Shown here in pieces: positions 16,861 through 25,842 of a stretch of 64,000 nucleotides of DNA. Made by a program: the position numbers and the translations under genes. The first letter of the stretch is position 1; each line of letters begins with the position of its first letter. Below the pieces are notes generated by a model. It worked only from the letters and a program-made list of their open reading frames with translations, was not told the origin of the DNA and did not search any database. Source of the stretch: Candidatus Gastranaerophilales bacterium. Lineage in GTDB: Bacteria; Cyanobacteriota; Vampirovibrionia; Gastranaerophilales; Gastranaerophilaceae. The stretch lies in NCBI GenBank assembly GCA_910587055.1, contig CAJUKY010000005.1, positions 42,962-106,961 on the forward strand, given 5' to 3'.

Positions 16861-18356
16861 CTTTTGAGCCTTTTTAATATATCAAGATCCGCATGGGTCA
16901 TTTTCTTCTGCTGTGCCTCTGCAGCGCGGAGTCTCGGGTTAATTTCTTCATTTTGAAGAGTGTTTGCCTGAGTATTTCTTGTTAAATAGGTGTGGCGGTG
17001 ATTTTTATCAAAATATTGATTATTAATTTCAATTCCTCTGGCTTTAATTTTTTCCGCAAATTTAGGACGCACTCCTGTTGAAACATGCATTCCCATAACA
17101 ACTTTATTCCCCATGCCGGTTTGTTCCCATTTAAAAATATCCTGCATGGAAATAGTGTTTTCTTCCATACCGACGATTTCGGAAACCTTTGTAACTTTTC
17201 TTGAACCGTCTTGAAGTCTTGAAACCTGAATAATTATATTTATGGCTGATGCTATCTGGTTTTTGATGTTGCGCTCGGGCAGGTCAATGCCTGAATACAT
17301 AACCATGGTTTCAAGACGGGACAGGGCATCGCGCGGAGAATTGGCATGAAGTGTTGTTAAAGAACCGTCATGGCCTGTATTCATAGCTTGAAGCATATCA
17401 AGGGTTTCAGCTCCGCGGCATTCACCGATAATTATTCTGTCAGGGCGCATACGAAGAGTGTTTATAACCAAATCCCTTGCCGTAATTGCACCTTCGCCTT
17501 CAATATTGGCAGGACGGGTTTCAAGTCTTACAATGTGTTCCTGTTGTAAAGAAAGCTCGGCTGAATCTTCAATAGTGATAATTCTTTCTCCCGGCGGGAT
17601 TTTAGCGGATAAACTGTTTAAAAGAGTGGTTTTGCCGGCACCCGTTCCTCCTGAAATTACAATATTACAGCGTGCGGCAACGGCAGCTTCAAGCACTTCC
17701 GCCATTTCCTTGCTTATTGAGCCCCATTTTAAAAGACTTTCCATAGTTCCTGCATCCGCTTTAAATCTTCTGATTGAAAGAGAAGGACCATCCAGCGCAA
17801 GGGGCGGGATTATAGCATTTACACGTGAACCGTCTGCAAGCCTTGCATCCACCATCGGAGACTTTTCATCAATTCTTCTGCCGATTTTGCTTACAATTCT
17901 TTCAATGATATTCTTCAGGTGGTTATTATCTTTAAAAACGATGGATGTTTTATAAAGCTTGCCGTTTTTTTCAACATAGATGTTTTTTGCCCCGTTAACA
18001 AGAATATCACTTATTGTAGGGTCTTCTAAAAGAGGGTCTAAAGGCCCGAAGCCCTTTGCTTCCTGAATAATTTCTTTTATTAATTTATCGCGCTCGGTTT
18101 TATTCAAAGGAACCGAACGGAAATTTGTATTCAATTGGCCTTCTATAAACTGGCGTATAAGGTCTTTTTGTTCGTTATCATTATAAGTTGACCAGCTCGG
18201 AGTTGAATTTACTTTTTCAATTAAAAGAGAATGAAGTTTTTCCTTTAAAGATGAAAATTCTTCACTTAAAGGTGCAATATTTGAAATAACATTATTATCA
18301 TTTTTTTTAACCGGCTGATTATTTTGTGTGGAATTTAATCTATCTTTGAGTGACAA
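16857..18356 (-). CDS. cpaF: Tad pilus ATPase TadA/CpaF
   Basis: Cytoplasmic type II/IV secretion ATPase that powers Flp pilus assembly. It shows Walker A SGGTGAGKTTLLNSL (about 234-248), an Asp box and Walker B around RPDRIIIGECRGAETLDML (about 303-321), and a His box GHDGSLTTLHAN (about 327). The N-terminal CpaF domain carries GPLDPLLEDPTISDILVNG. At 499 residues it has a longer, polar C-terminal tail than many homologues. The stop of cpaE lies directly before its ATG. Confidence 0.93.
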   Translation of the reverse strand: MSLKDRLNSTQNNQPVKKNDNNVISNIAPLSEEFSSLKEKLHSLLIEKVNSTPSWSTYNDNEQKDLIRQFIEGQLNTNFRSVPLNKTERDKLIKEIIQEAKGFGPLDPLLEDPTISDILVNGAKNIYVEKNGKLYKTSIVFKDNNHLKNIIERIVSKIGRRIDEKSPMVDARLADGSRVNAIIPPLALDGPSLSIRRFKADAGTMESLLKWGSISKEMAEVLEAAVAARCNIVISGGTGAGKTTLLNSLSAKIPPGERIITIEDSAELSLQQEHIVRLETRPANIEGEGAITARDLVINTLRMRPDRIIIGECRGAETLDMLQAMNTGHDGSLTTLHANSPRDALSRLETMVMYSGIDLPERNIKNQIASAINIIIQVSRLQDGSRKVTKVSEIVGMEENTISMQDIFKWEQTGMGNKVVMGMHVSTGVRPKFAEKIKARGIEINNQYFDKNHRHTYLTRNTQANTLQNEEINPRLRAAEAQQKKMTHADLDILKRLKR

Positions 18357-19571
18357 TTAACTATTCTCCTTTTTCTTAAAAATATCAAGAAGTTTAAAGC
18401 TTTTTTCACGCTTCTGCGGTTTTTGGGTATTTGCATATGTGAAATTATCGGATAACAGCGCCGCAAGTTCTTTAAAGCTTTTTGCAATATTAGAATGCGG
18501 ATTAATTTCACAAACAGGCAGACCTTTATTTATGGCGTTTATTATGGTGAAATAGTTATTCGGTATTTTAAAATATACAGGATGCCCGAGAACATCTTCA
18601 ACATCTTCCACCTTGATTTCATCATTTTCCATATAACGGTTTATAATGATTTTAATTTTGTCTTTTGTATACCCGAGACGCTTAAATAAATCAAAGCATC
18701 TCTGGCAGTTTCTAACGGAAGGAAGATTTATAATTGAAATTAAAAGTACAAGGTCTGAATTATCAAGAGCGGTAATCGTTTTACTGTCAAAACTTGCCGT
18801 TGTATCAATAATGATATAAGAAAATACATTTCTTAAAACATTTATAAGCGTTGTAATGTTTTCTGATGTAATAACTTCCGCCTGTTCTAAATCCGGAGGA
18901 TCGGCAAGCACATAAAGACTTGAATTTCCATATTTTTCAAGAGTAGAGAGTAAAAACCCCTCGTCAATACGTTCCAGATTGTTGATAACATATGATGTAT
19001 CAAAAGAAGGATTTAAATCCAAAAATGTTGTTACATCGCCCATTTGCATATTTAAATCAACAAGGGCAACTCTTTCTTTTGTCATATTGGCAATTTCTAC
19101 CGCTAAATTTGTTGCAATTGCTGTTTTGCCTATGCCGCCTTTATTTGAAAATGTTGTTATAACTTTGCATTTTGTTGTATCGTTAATATTTCCTAAGATT
19201 AAATCTTTTAATTTTTCAACGGCTGTAACAAAATCGTTTTCAATTAAAGGTTTTGTAAGAAATTCTCTTGCACCGGCCCTTAGCGCCTTAATAACGGTTT
19301 CAGGACTCATATCATAAGAAAGCACTATAATTTTAGAATTTTTCAGGGAATTTGATATTTTAACAATTATATCAAGCGCCATTTGAGTTTTCTGGGAAAT
19401 ATCCACAATAATTAAATGGGGTCTGCTTTCCGTTATGAAATTCATCGCGGTAAGGACATCATTAAATTCTTGAGTTACGTTTATATCTTCAATGCGGGCA
19501 AGATAATTTAAAATAATTTCTCTGGAATTATTTTCAGGATCTATTATAACGGTATCTATCTTTATTCCCAT
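18357..19571 (-). CDS. cpaE: CpaE/TadZ-like protein: receiver domain plus ParA-type ATPase
   Basis: Localisation factor for the Tad machine. Residues 1-125 form a receiver-like domain with IIVDISQ (phospho-acceptor-type Asp near 55) and LTKPL. Residues about 135-370 form a ParA/MinD ATPase with the deviant Walker motif NKGGIGKTAIATNLA (about 146-160) and DLNMQMGDVTTFLDL. Such proteins place the pilus machine at a pole. It is directly 5' of cpaF and 11 nt after cpaC. Confidence 0.88.
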   Translation of the reverse strand: MGIKIDTVIIDPENNSREIILNYLARIEDINVTQEFNDVLTAMNFITESRPHLIIVDISQKTQMALDIIVKISNSLKNSKIIVLSYDMSPETVIKALRAGAREFLTKPLIENDFVTAVEKLKDLILGNINDTTKCKVITTFSNKGGIGKTAIATNLAVEIANMTKERVALVDLNMQMGDVTTFLDLNPSFDTSYVINNLERIDEGFLLSTLEKYGNSSLYVLADPPDLEQAEVITSENITTLINVLRNVFSYIIIDTTASFDSKTITALDNSDLVLLISIINLPSVRNCQRCFDLFKRLGYTKDKIKIIINRYMENDEIKVEDVEDVLGHPVYFKIPNNYFTIINAINKGLPVCEINPHSNIAKSFKELAALLSDNFTYANTQKPQKREKSFKLLDIFKKKENS

Positions 19572-19582
19572 AGGTTTTTACC

Positions 19583-20893
19583 TTAAATATTATCTATTTG
19601 CGTCATATTATCTACAATTTTTGGTGTGATAAATATAACAAGCTCTGAATCATTTGTAACATCATTTGAATTTCTAAACAATACACCCAACACAGGAATA
19701 TTCCCCAAAACCGGCACCTGGGTCTTGCTTTTTGTGGAAGTATTGGTTAAAAGTCCTGCAATAATAAGGGTTTCTCCATCCATAAGCTCAACCGTGGTAT
19801 CAACTTTTCTTGTTTTAAACCCGGGAACCTGCGTTCTATCCCCTGTTACAATTCCCGCTGAACGGTCGATTTCAGATACCTCAGGGCTTAGTTTTAATCT
19901 TACTCTTCCTGTTTTTTCCATAATTGTGGGTTTAAATTTTAAAATAACCCCTGTATCTTTAAATTTATATGAAACATTACCGTAATCTCCGATTTCTGAT
20001 GGGATAGGAACTTCATTACCTACGTTAAAACTTGCTTCTTCATTATTTACGGCAAGAAGTTTCGGTTCCGCAAGAATTTTTATATCTCCTTTGGTTTCGG
20101 CAGCGCTTATTGCCATAGAAATTTTGCTTGATTGATTGTAAAGGTAATAATTAAATCCGTTGTTTGAAAAAACCTGATTTAATTTTGTAAGAGGGTTCCC
20201 TGCAATTAAGCTTGATAAATATTCGCTTAAACTTTTAGCATCTTTACCTATACCAAACTGCACTCCTAAATCTTTTGTAAAGTTCTTTGAAACTTCTGTT
20301 ACACGAACCTCAAGCTGCACCTGTTTTGCAGGGCTTTCCGTTAAATCAGTCAGATTTACCTCATATGCTTTTGCAAGATTTTGAATCTGGTCTTTAATTG
20401 AAGCGGAGCTTATAAACCCGCTCATAACCGCGCCGTTGTTATTGAAAATTATCGTAATATCTTCATTTGGAGCTATCATATTAACAGCTTCAAGAAAACT
20501 GTCTGCATCCTGCTGTACAACAAGGTTATAAAATACGGGAGAATCTGAATTTTTACCCCAGAAAATTAAACTTGTAGAACCTGTTTTTTTACCGTTAATA
20601 ATTAATTGTTTCGGAGAAACCACAACAACGTCGGCAACGTTTGGATCTGCTATGGAAACTCTTTTAATTCCCGTATCAAAATTCAAAATCTGAGATTTTC
20701 CAACCATACCGTAAAGTTTTTTATTGTTATCGGAAATTGTATTCTGTGAAACGGAAGATTTTGCCTGGGTTGAATTTACAATCGGAATATCGCCTGCAAT
20801 AGCACCGGTATCAACATCTCTAAATTCGGCAAAAGCATTTTGCACCTGTGCTATTAAAAATATTAAAATTGTAAGTTTAAAAATATTTTTCAT
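19583..20893 (-). CDS. cpaC: Tad pilus secretin CpaC/RcpA
   Basis: Outer-membrane secretin of the Tad pilus. It has a signal peptide (about 1-22) and then a pilus-formation N-domain (VSIADPNVADVVVVSPKQLI, about 80-99). A BON-like segment follows, then the secretin core with VPIPSEIGDYG (about 292), LKFKPTIMEKTGRV, VELMDGETLIIAGLLT and a C-terminal VPVLGNIPVLGVLFR. The length of 436 is typical. It follows cpaB by 1 nt. Confirms that the Tad machine spans an outer membrane. Confidence 0.92.
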   Translation of the reverse strand: MKNIFKLTILIFLIAQVQNAFAEFRDVDTGAIAGDIPIVNSTQAKSSVSQNTISDNNKKLYGMVGKSQILNFDTGIKRVSIADPNVADVVVVSPKQLIINGKKTGSTSLIFWGKNSDSPVFYNLVVQQDADSFLEAVNMIAPNEDITIIFNNNGAVMSGFISSASIKDQIQNLAKAYEVNLTDLTESPAKQVQLEVRVTEVSKNFTKDLGVQFGIGKDAKSLSEYLSSLIAGNPLTKLNQVFSNNGFNYYLYNQSSKISMAISAAETKGDIKILAEPKLLAVNNEEASFNVGNEVPIPSEIGDYGNVSYKFKDTGVILKFKPTIMEKTGRVRLKLSPEVSEIDRSAGIVTGDRTQVPGFKTRKVDTTVELMDGETLIIAGLLTNTSTKSKTQVPVLGNIPVLGVLFRNSNDVTNDSELVIFITPKIVDNMTQIDNI

Positions 20894-20894
20894 T

Positions 20895-21764
20895 TTAAAA
20901 ATCCACTGTTTTTACAACACTTCCCTGAATTATTTCAACCGTTTCAATATTTTTTTGGCGGGGAGCCGTGTTTACCGCAGGAACTGTGTAGGTTTGTTCA
21001 TTTACGGGCTCGCTTACGGTTTCGCTTGCTTTTGCTTCTTTTTCAAGTTCTTCATTTGTCACCACATATGAAGAATATTTAAAAGGATCATATGAAAAAG
21101 AATATTCCGTTTCATCGTTTGAATTTTTTTGAACGGGAATAAGTTTATCTGTGGTCATACCGTTTATAAAAGGGCCTACATCTTCTTCTTTTATTTCAAA
21201 AATAATAAGCTTATTTGCCTTGTTTGTTGTATCCGCAACTTTTAAAACTCTGACATTTGATGCTTGAAAAGTGCTCTGTGCCGTATAAACATCAAGATAG
21301 GTATTATCTTTTACAAAAGGCGGAATTTTATTGGCTGCAACAGTTGCAGCAACCGCTCTAAACCCGGGTTTTGGTTCATCTCCGCTTGCAGGGTCTTCCT
21401 TTGCAACTATATCTTTTAAAATAATCGGTCTGCCCTTTTTTGTTTCGACAGAGGTTTTAGCACCTATTGCAAGTTTGCTGTTTGTACAGGCGCCGTTTAT
21501 TTTCATTTCAAGATATTTCATTTCAATATCTTCTTCTTTAATAACATAGTCTTTGGGTAAATCCCTTTTTGCAACAACATAAAATGTTGTATTTTCAGGA
21601 TTCATTGCATATATTTCGGCGCTTTGTGTCAGTTTTTTTATTAATTCTTCCTGTTTTGCATTTTTTTCATACTGTTCCACAACAAAAAGGTAAGTTATTA
21701 TAAAAATTGCAAGACCCACTAAAACTGATATTATTAACTGGTTTTTATTTTTCTTAATACTCAT
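20895..21764 (-). CDS. cpaB: Tad pilus protein CpaB/RcpC with SAF domain
   Basis: Periplasmic Tad component anchored by one N-terminal helix (about 8-27). The SAF domain starts at FYVVAKRDLPKDYVIKEEDI (about 57-76), followed by the RcpC/CpaB core (GFRAVAATVAANKIPPFV) and a Pro/Thr/Val-rich tail. CpaB stabilises the secretin and may bind peptidoglycan. First gene of the visible Tad run; no Flp pilin gene lies in the 100 bp upstream. Confidence 0.87.
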   Translation of the reverse strand: MSIKKNKNQLIISVLVGLAIFIITYLFVVEQYEKNAKQEELIKKLTQSAEIYAMNPENTTFYVVAKRDLPKDYVIKEEDIEMKYLEMKINGACTNSKLAIGAKTSVETKKGRPIILKDIVAKEDPASGDEPKPGFRAVAATVAANKIPPFVKDNTYLDVYTAQSTFQASNVRVLKVADTTNKANKLIIFEIKEEDVGPFINGMTTDKLIPVQKNSNDETEYSFSYDPFKYSSYVVTNEELEKEAKASETVSEPVNEQTYTVPAVNTAPRQKNIETVEIIQGSVVKTVDF

Positions 21765-21866
21765 AAACTAAAAATCACTTTTTCCTTGGTAAATATTCTA
21801 CTACATTTTGTTGTGTAAGGAAAATGATTAAGTAATTTGAAGAAAAATTAAATTTACATGTTTGTA

Positions 21867-22349
21867 TTATTTAATATTGTCATTTAAAAATATTAAAAAT
21901 TCTTTAAGTGCGGTTTTTGCAAAATCTTGTTTAATTGTACATCTTTCCTTAAATTTTGAATTATATTTTACGGTTTTTATAATATTACCGTTTTTTATCC
22001 CCAAACCTATATAAACGGTTCCCGCAGGATTATTGATATCATCGGAAGTGCCGGCATATCCCGTTGTTGCAATAGCGCAATCAGCATATTGAAAAAGCCC
22101 CTCTGTCATTTCATATGCGGTTTCTTTGCTTACAACACCATAATTTTTAATTGTTTCGGGATTTACATTTAAAAATTTTTCTTTTGCAGAAGGAGCATAA
22201 GTTACAAAATTTTGCTCAATAAAATTCGAAGCACCGTCAATATCTGTGAGATAAGAGCTTATAAGTCCGCCTGTACAAGATTCTGCGGCTGATAATTTAA
22301 GATTATTTTTTAATAAAATATCTTTTATTTTATATAAAGTTTCATCCAT
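21867..22349 (-). CDS. pncC: Nicotinamide-nucleotide amidase (CinA C-terminal domain)
   Basis: Stand-alone CinA C-terminal domain that deamidates nicotinamide mononucleotide for NAD recycling. The signature LSAAESCTGGLISSYLTDI (about 20-38) is present, with catalytic Ser and Lys of the family, followed by ATTGYAGTSDDINNPAGTVYIG. I prefer the ATG at 22349 (160 residues) over one at 22370. It lies just after the upstream stop and has TATATT 6 nt upstream, fitting the leaderless pattern seen elsewhere here; no Shine-Dalgarno is visible for either start. Confidence 0.87.
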   Translation of the reverse strand: MDETLYKIKDILLKNNLKLSAAESCTGGLISSYLTDIDGASNFIEQNFVTYAPSAKEKFLNVNPETIKNYGVVSKETAYEMTEGLFQYADCAIATTGYAGTSDDINNPAGTVYIGLGIKNGNIIKTVKYNSKFKERCTIKQDFAKTALKEFLIFLNDNIK

Positions 22350-22353
22350 AAAT

Positions 22354-23040
22354 TTAATATACAGGAACATCTAAAGGCTCAATAAGCATAATTTCAAACC
22401 TTTGCCCTTTTTTGATAACTGCGGCATTGCCTTGTCTGAAAATATCTGCAATGCTGTCACAAAGAAGATAACCTCCTCCTGCAAGAGTTCCTCCTATTGC
22501 AGCAAAAGGAGTTACAAGATATTTACCGCCTTTAAACAGTTCCTCACCTGAATTTACACCCCAGTCCACGCTTTTTTTAATTATATTTCCTGATTTATCA
22601 GCATTTTCGAGAAAGGCTTCTTTATATCCGCCGCCGCCTATACCACCATCATTCGTCAGCTTAAGATTAGCGCTTATTCCGGCTCTTATAGGCAGCTGTT
22701 TACCGTTTGGCGCAACAACATGGTCAAAGTTTAAATATAAAACTGCGGATTTTGATAATCTTTTTTTGCGGATGACATTAGCGGTATTGCCTCTTACAAG
22801 AGTTCCTTTCGGAAGAACAACCAAACCGTCTGTATAGATATCCTGCGTTAGATATGAACTGAACATGTCCCCTTTTCGCAAGGTTTCTGTTGTAACGGTG
22901 TTCGCCGCTTCAAGCTGTAATTTTGTTCCTGCAGGTATTCTTTTTGTCTGGGCATCCGCTTTTATTTGATAAGCAAAAGATGCTCCGGTATAAAATGCTG
23001 TAAACAGCAAAAATGCAAACAATATAACTATTTTTTTCAT
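22354..23040 (-). CDS. Exported hypothetical protein with Gly-rich segment
   Basis: Not recognised. 228 residues with a signal peptide (about 1-23). A beta-rich domain follows, beginning IPAGTKLQLEAANTV, with VLPKGTLVRGNTANVIRKKR, a pattern reminiscent of small beta-barrel domains of secretion and conjugation proteins. A Gly-rich stretch (GGIGGGGYKEAF) lies near 134 and a moderately hydrophobic Gly-rich segment near 178-200. Probably periplasmic or envelope-associated. It lies 18 nt after the YhaM-like gene and 4 nt before pncC. Confidence 0.6.
   Translation of the reverse strand: MKKIVILFAFLLFTAFYTGASFAYQIKADAQTKRIPAGTKLQLEAANTVTTETLRKGDMFSSYLTQDIYTDGLVVLPKGTLVRGNTANVIRKKRLSKSAVLYLNFDHVVAPNGKQLPIRAGISANLKLTNDGGIGGGGYKEAFLENADKSGNIIKKSVDWGVNSGEELFKGGKYLVTPFAAIGGTLAGGGYLLCDSIADIFRQGNAAVIKKGQRFEIMLIEPLDVPVY
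22356..22361 (-). promoter_or_regulatory. -10 box (TATATT) 6 nt before pncC ATG
   Basis: TATATT on the minus strand, then six bases, then ATG at 22349. The expected transcription start coincides with the ATG, so the mRNA may be leaderless. No clear -35 box. It overlaps the end of the upstream gene. Confidence 0.4.
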
Positions 23041-23058
23041 TTAAAAATTCCTCTGATA

Positions 23059-23889
23059 TTATTTTAAATCGCTGATATAGATTTTTCCGAATTTTGCGGA
23101 TAAATCATCAATGTGGTGAACTATATAATAATAATTCTCTAAATCTTTTTCCCCTAAATCAACCATAGCACCCCAATCCGCTCTGCCGTGATGGGCTGCT
23201 ATCATTTTTGCAATCTGGGGTTGATTGTTTGACATACAAAGGGTAAAGCCGTATTGAGAATGGCTTATCCAGTCTTTTTTAAATTCTTCATTATATTCAA
23301 CAAATCCTGTCTCAAAATCAATTTTATATTCAAATATTTTCCCGATATCATGCAGAATACAGGCTGCATACAAAATATCTTTATTGATTTTCTTAAACAT
23401 AACAGGGTAAATGCTTTTTGCAAATTCAACACATTCAAAAATATGCTGGATTAATCCGCCTAAATAATTATGGTGCATCGCTTTTGCCGCGGGAGAAATT
23501 TTAATTAATTCTTCGTTTTTAAGAAGAGTATCTTTAACAAATTTTTTCAATTCTTCGTTTTTAAATTCTTCAACAGTGTTTAAAATGCTTTTAAAGCGCT
23601 CTTCTCTTGTATTTTCATCCAGCCCGAGAGCCGCTTCCTTAATAAGCTCCATATTGCTTACAAGGCAGTTATTAAATTTTTCGTTAAAGCTGGCGCCCGT
23701 AATTTTTACAACATTTCCCGTCCTAAAAAGCTTAGGATCTAATCTGTTAAGGGTTTCTTCCCATAAAATACAATTCAGAACAGAATTTTCACCGATATTT
23801 CTTAATTGAAGCTTGCCCATTTTTGTACCGGCTTTTGTATCGCCGACACTGTAGCTCATTACTTCATAATCTGCATTCAAATCAACCAT
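23059..23889 (-). CDS. YhaM-like 3'-5' exoribonuclease (OB fold plus HD domain)
   Basis: 276 residues. The N-terminal OB-type nucleic-acid-binding domain (about 1-90, with GKLQLRNIGENS) is followed by an HD phosphohydrolase domain: HNYLGGLIQHIFE (about 140), CILHDIGKIFEYKIDFE (about 184) and AKMIAAHHGRADWG (about 232). This order is that of YhaM, an RNA/DNA 3'-5' exonuclease. The ATG is preceded at 6 nt by TAAAAT with TTTACA 17 nt further up and no Shine-Dalgarno, which suggests a leaderless transcript. Confidence 0.85.
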   Translation of the reverse strand: MVDLNADYEVMSYSVGDTKAGTKMGKLQLRNIGENSVLNCILWEETLNRLDPKLFRTGNVVKITGASFNEKFNNCLVSNMELIKEAALGLDENTREERFKSILNTVEEFKNEELKKFVKDTLLKNEELIKISPAAKAMHHNYLGGLIQHIFECVEFAKSIYPVMFKKINKDILYAACILHDIGKIFEYKIDFETGFVEYNEEFKKDWISHSQYGFTLCMSNNQPQIAKMIAAHHGRADWGAMVDLGEKDLENYYYIVHHIDDLSAKFGKIYISDLK

Positions 23890-23895
23890 TCAACA

Positions 23896-23924
23896 ATTTT
23901 ATGACAATTTTTACAATTTGTAAA
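23896..23924 (-). promoter_or_regulatory. Promoter of the YhaM-like gene, leaderless geometry
   Basis: Minus strand: TTTACA (23919-23924), 17-nt spacer, TAAAAT (23896-23901), six bases, then ATG at 23889. This is the best complete example of a promoter whose start site falls on the initiation codon. Confidence 0.65.
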
Positions 23925-23932
23925 GATACAAA

Positions 23933-24832
23933 TCAGGGGCTTTGAGTACTGTCCCATGGTGTATGCAGTTTAAAATTGGGAGGCTCTTTTTCCTTATTGT
24001 TTGTAAGCTTATCAAGAGTTTGATTATTAATTTCTCCCCCGATTAACATAATAATAGAGGTGTAATAAAGCCACACCATCAAAATTGCAAAGGTTCCGAT
24101 TGTTCCGTATACCTTATTATATGTACCGAGTTCATTTACATATAATGAAAAAAGCCAGCTTCCCAAAAGCCAGAATACACAGAAAAATAAAGCACCGGGG
24201 ACGATACTTTTTCTTTTAAGCGAAAAATCTCTCGCAGGAAGTACATAATAATTTATCATTGCAAGAATAAACAGTAAAATAAATGCAACAGGCCACCTTA
24301 AAATTAAAATTGTATTAATAAATTCATCAGGCAGATGCAGATAGGGAGAAATTACATATAGAATTACCTTGCCAAAGATAACAAGGTTTATTGAGATAAA
24401 AAGAAAAAATGTATCTACAAAAACCATTAAAATTGAAAGAAGTCTTACGCGGATAAATGTCCGGTTTTCTTGAACCTTATTTGCGCGGTTCAAGCCTTTT
24501 ATAATAACGGCAATAGCATTGGATGCCAGAAACAATGTCACAAAAAACCCTACAATACCGACAAGTCCTCCGTTTTGAAATAATGTAACTTCTTTTAATA
24601 CCGAATTTATTAATCTTATAACATCTGCGGGAGCTATAGCTGAAAGCGCCGCAAGCAGTTTTGTCATAAAAAATTGTTTGCCAAGCCACCCGAATACCGC
24701 CGTTAAAAAAAGCATAAAGGGAAAAATACCTATAACAAGCATGTACGCCATTTCTGCCGCAGCATTCGGAAAATCTTCATGGATTATGCTGTCCACGAGG
24801 TTTAAAAAATATTCTTTTACAAGTTTAAACAT
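23933..24832 (-). CDS. YihY/BrkB family inner-membrane protein
   Basis: Polytopic membrane protein of 299 residues with about six helices, in the YihY/virulence-factor BrkB family (formerly mis-called RNase BN). Visible family features are AAEMAYMLVIGIFPFMLFL (about 24-42), FLASNAIAVIIKGLNRA (about 98) and the C-terminal FAILMVWLYYTSIIMLIGGEIN. Function unresolved in the family, possibly transport. Its start overlaps the nrnA-like gene by 16 nt, so the two are coupled. Confidence 0.87.
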   Translation of the reverse strand: MFKLVKEYFLNLVDSIIHEDFPNAAAEMAYMLVIGIFPFMLFLTAVFGWLGKQFFMTKLLAALSAIAPADVIRLINSVLKEVTLFQNGGLVGIVGFFVTLFLASNAIAVIIKGLNRANKVQENRTFIRVRLLSILMVFVDTFFLFISINLVIFGKVILYVISPYLHLPDEFINTILILRWPVAFILLFILAMINYYVLPARDFSLKRKSIVPGALFFCVFWLLGSWLFSLYVNELGTYNKVYGTIGTFAILMVWLYYTSIIMLIGGEINNQTLDKLTNNKEKEPPNFKLHTPWDSTQSP

Positions 24833-25788
24833 CTTTTAATCTCACACACCAGAAGTTCATAAGCTGCATTTAACGGTTTTTTGATTGTGCACCCTGCAGC
24901 ATGAATGTGGCCTCCTCCGTTAAATTTTTTCACAATCTCGCATACATCAACATTATCACTTCTTAAACTTACTTTTGTTGCCGTATTTCCGTTTTCTTTT
25001 AAAACAGCGGAGATTTCAACGGTTTTTATTGTTCTCAAAGCTTCTGCAATGCCTTCCGTATATTCATTGTTTGCATTAAATTTTTCAAAATCATTCTCAT
25101 CAATAAGAGCGGCTGCAACCCTGTCATTAAAAAGAAATTTTGCTTTTGAAATAATTGAAGCTTGAAAAAGCACCATATTTTTGGCTTTTTTGTTGTAACA
25201 TCTTTTGGTAATATCGGCATTATCCACACCGAGTTTTATTAAATCCGCAGCAATTTCAAGAGTTTCAGATTTTGTATTTTCATAACGGAACCCTCCTGTA
25301 TCGGTTAAAATCGAAACATAAAGGCAATCTGCCATATCTTTTGTAATTTCAATATTACGGCTTTTAAAAATATTATATAGAACTTCACCCGCGCTGGATG
25401 CGTCTCCTTTAATATAATTCAGCTTCGCATAGCCTTTATTTGTTTTATGGTGATCAATATTAATTGTCATTTTGGCATTATCAAATATCTGCCTTGCGGA
25501 TTCAACCATTCTGTCTATTGAAGCAACATCCATAGCTATGACAAGATCATAAATATTTTGCACATTATCAAGATTTTTGCTTGAATTTATTTCAGGCAGA
25601 AACTTATAAGTTTCAGGAACGCCTGATGATGCCGGTGTTTGAACAAGGGTATCGGCTTTATTCCCTATAAATAATTTTAAGGCGCACATTGACCCCAATG
25701 TGTCCCCGTCAGGGTTAACATGGGATATTATAAGGATTTTTTCAGCCCTTTTTATTTCATCAAATATTTTATCTATAGTATTTTCCAT
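24817..25788 (-). CDS. DHH/DHHA1 phosphoesterase, NrnA-like
   Basis: Cytoplasmic nanoRNase / 3'-phosphoadenosine 5'-phosphate phosphatase type enzyme that degrades 2-5-mer RNA. The DHH domain has ISHVNPDGDTLGSM (about 19-32), AMDVASIDRM and NIDHHKTNKGYA (the DHH, about 114). The DHHA1 domain ends with GGGHIHAAGC (about 292). The length of 323 matches NrnA. Together with the YhaM-like gene 1 kb away it gives two RNA-end-processing enzymes in one gene run. In organisms with c-di-GMP such enzymes also clear pGpG (family knowledge). Confidence 0.9.
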   Translation of the reverse strand: MENTIDKIFDEIKRAEKILIISHVNPDGDTLGSMCALKLFIGNKADTLVQTPASSGVPETYKFLPEINSSKNLDNVQNIYDLVIAMDVASIDRMVESARQIFDNAKMTINIDHHKTNKGYAKLNYIKGDASSAGEVLYNIFKSRNIEITKDMADCLYVSILTDTGGFRYENTKSETLEIAADLIKLGVDNADITKRCYNKKAKNMVLFQASIISKAKFLFNDRVAAALIDENDFEKFNANNEYTEGIAEALRTIKTVEISAVLKENGNTATKVSLRSDNVDVCEIVKKFNGGGHIHAAGCTIKKPLNAAYELLVCEIKRCLNL

Positions 25789-25842
25789 TAACTTTTAGAA
25801 TACCATAAATATTTTTGATACAAAGATTTATTTAAAATATTA

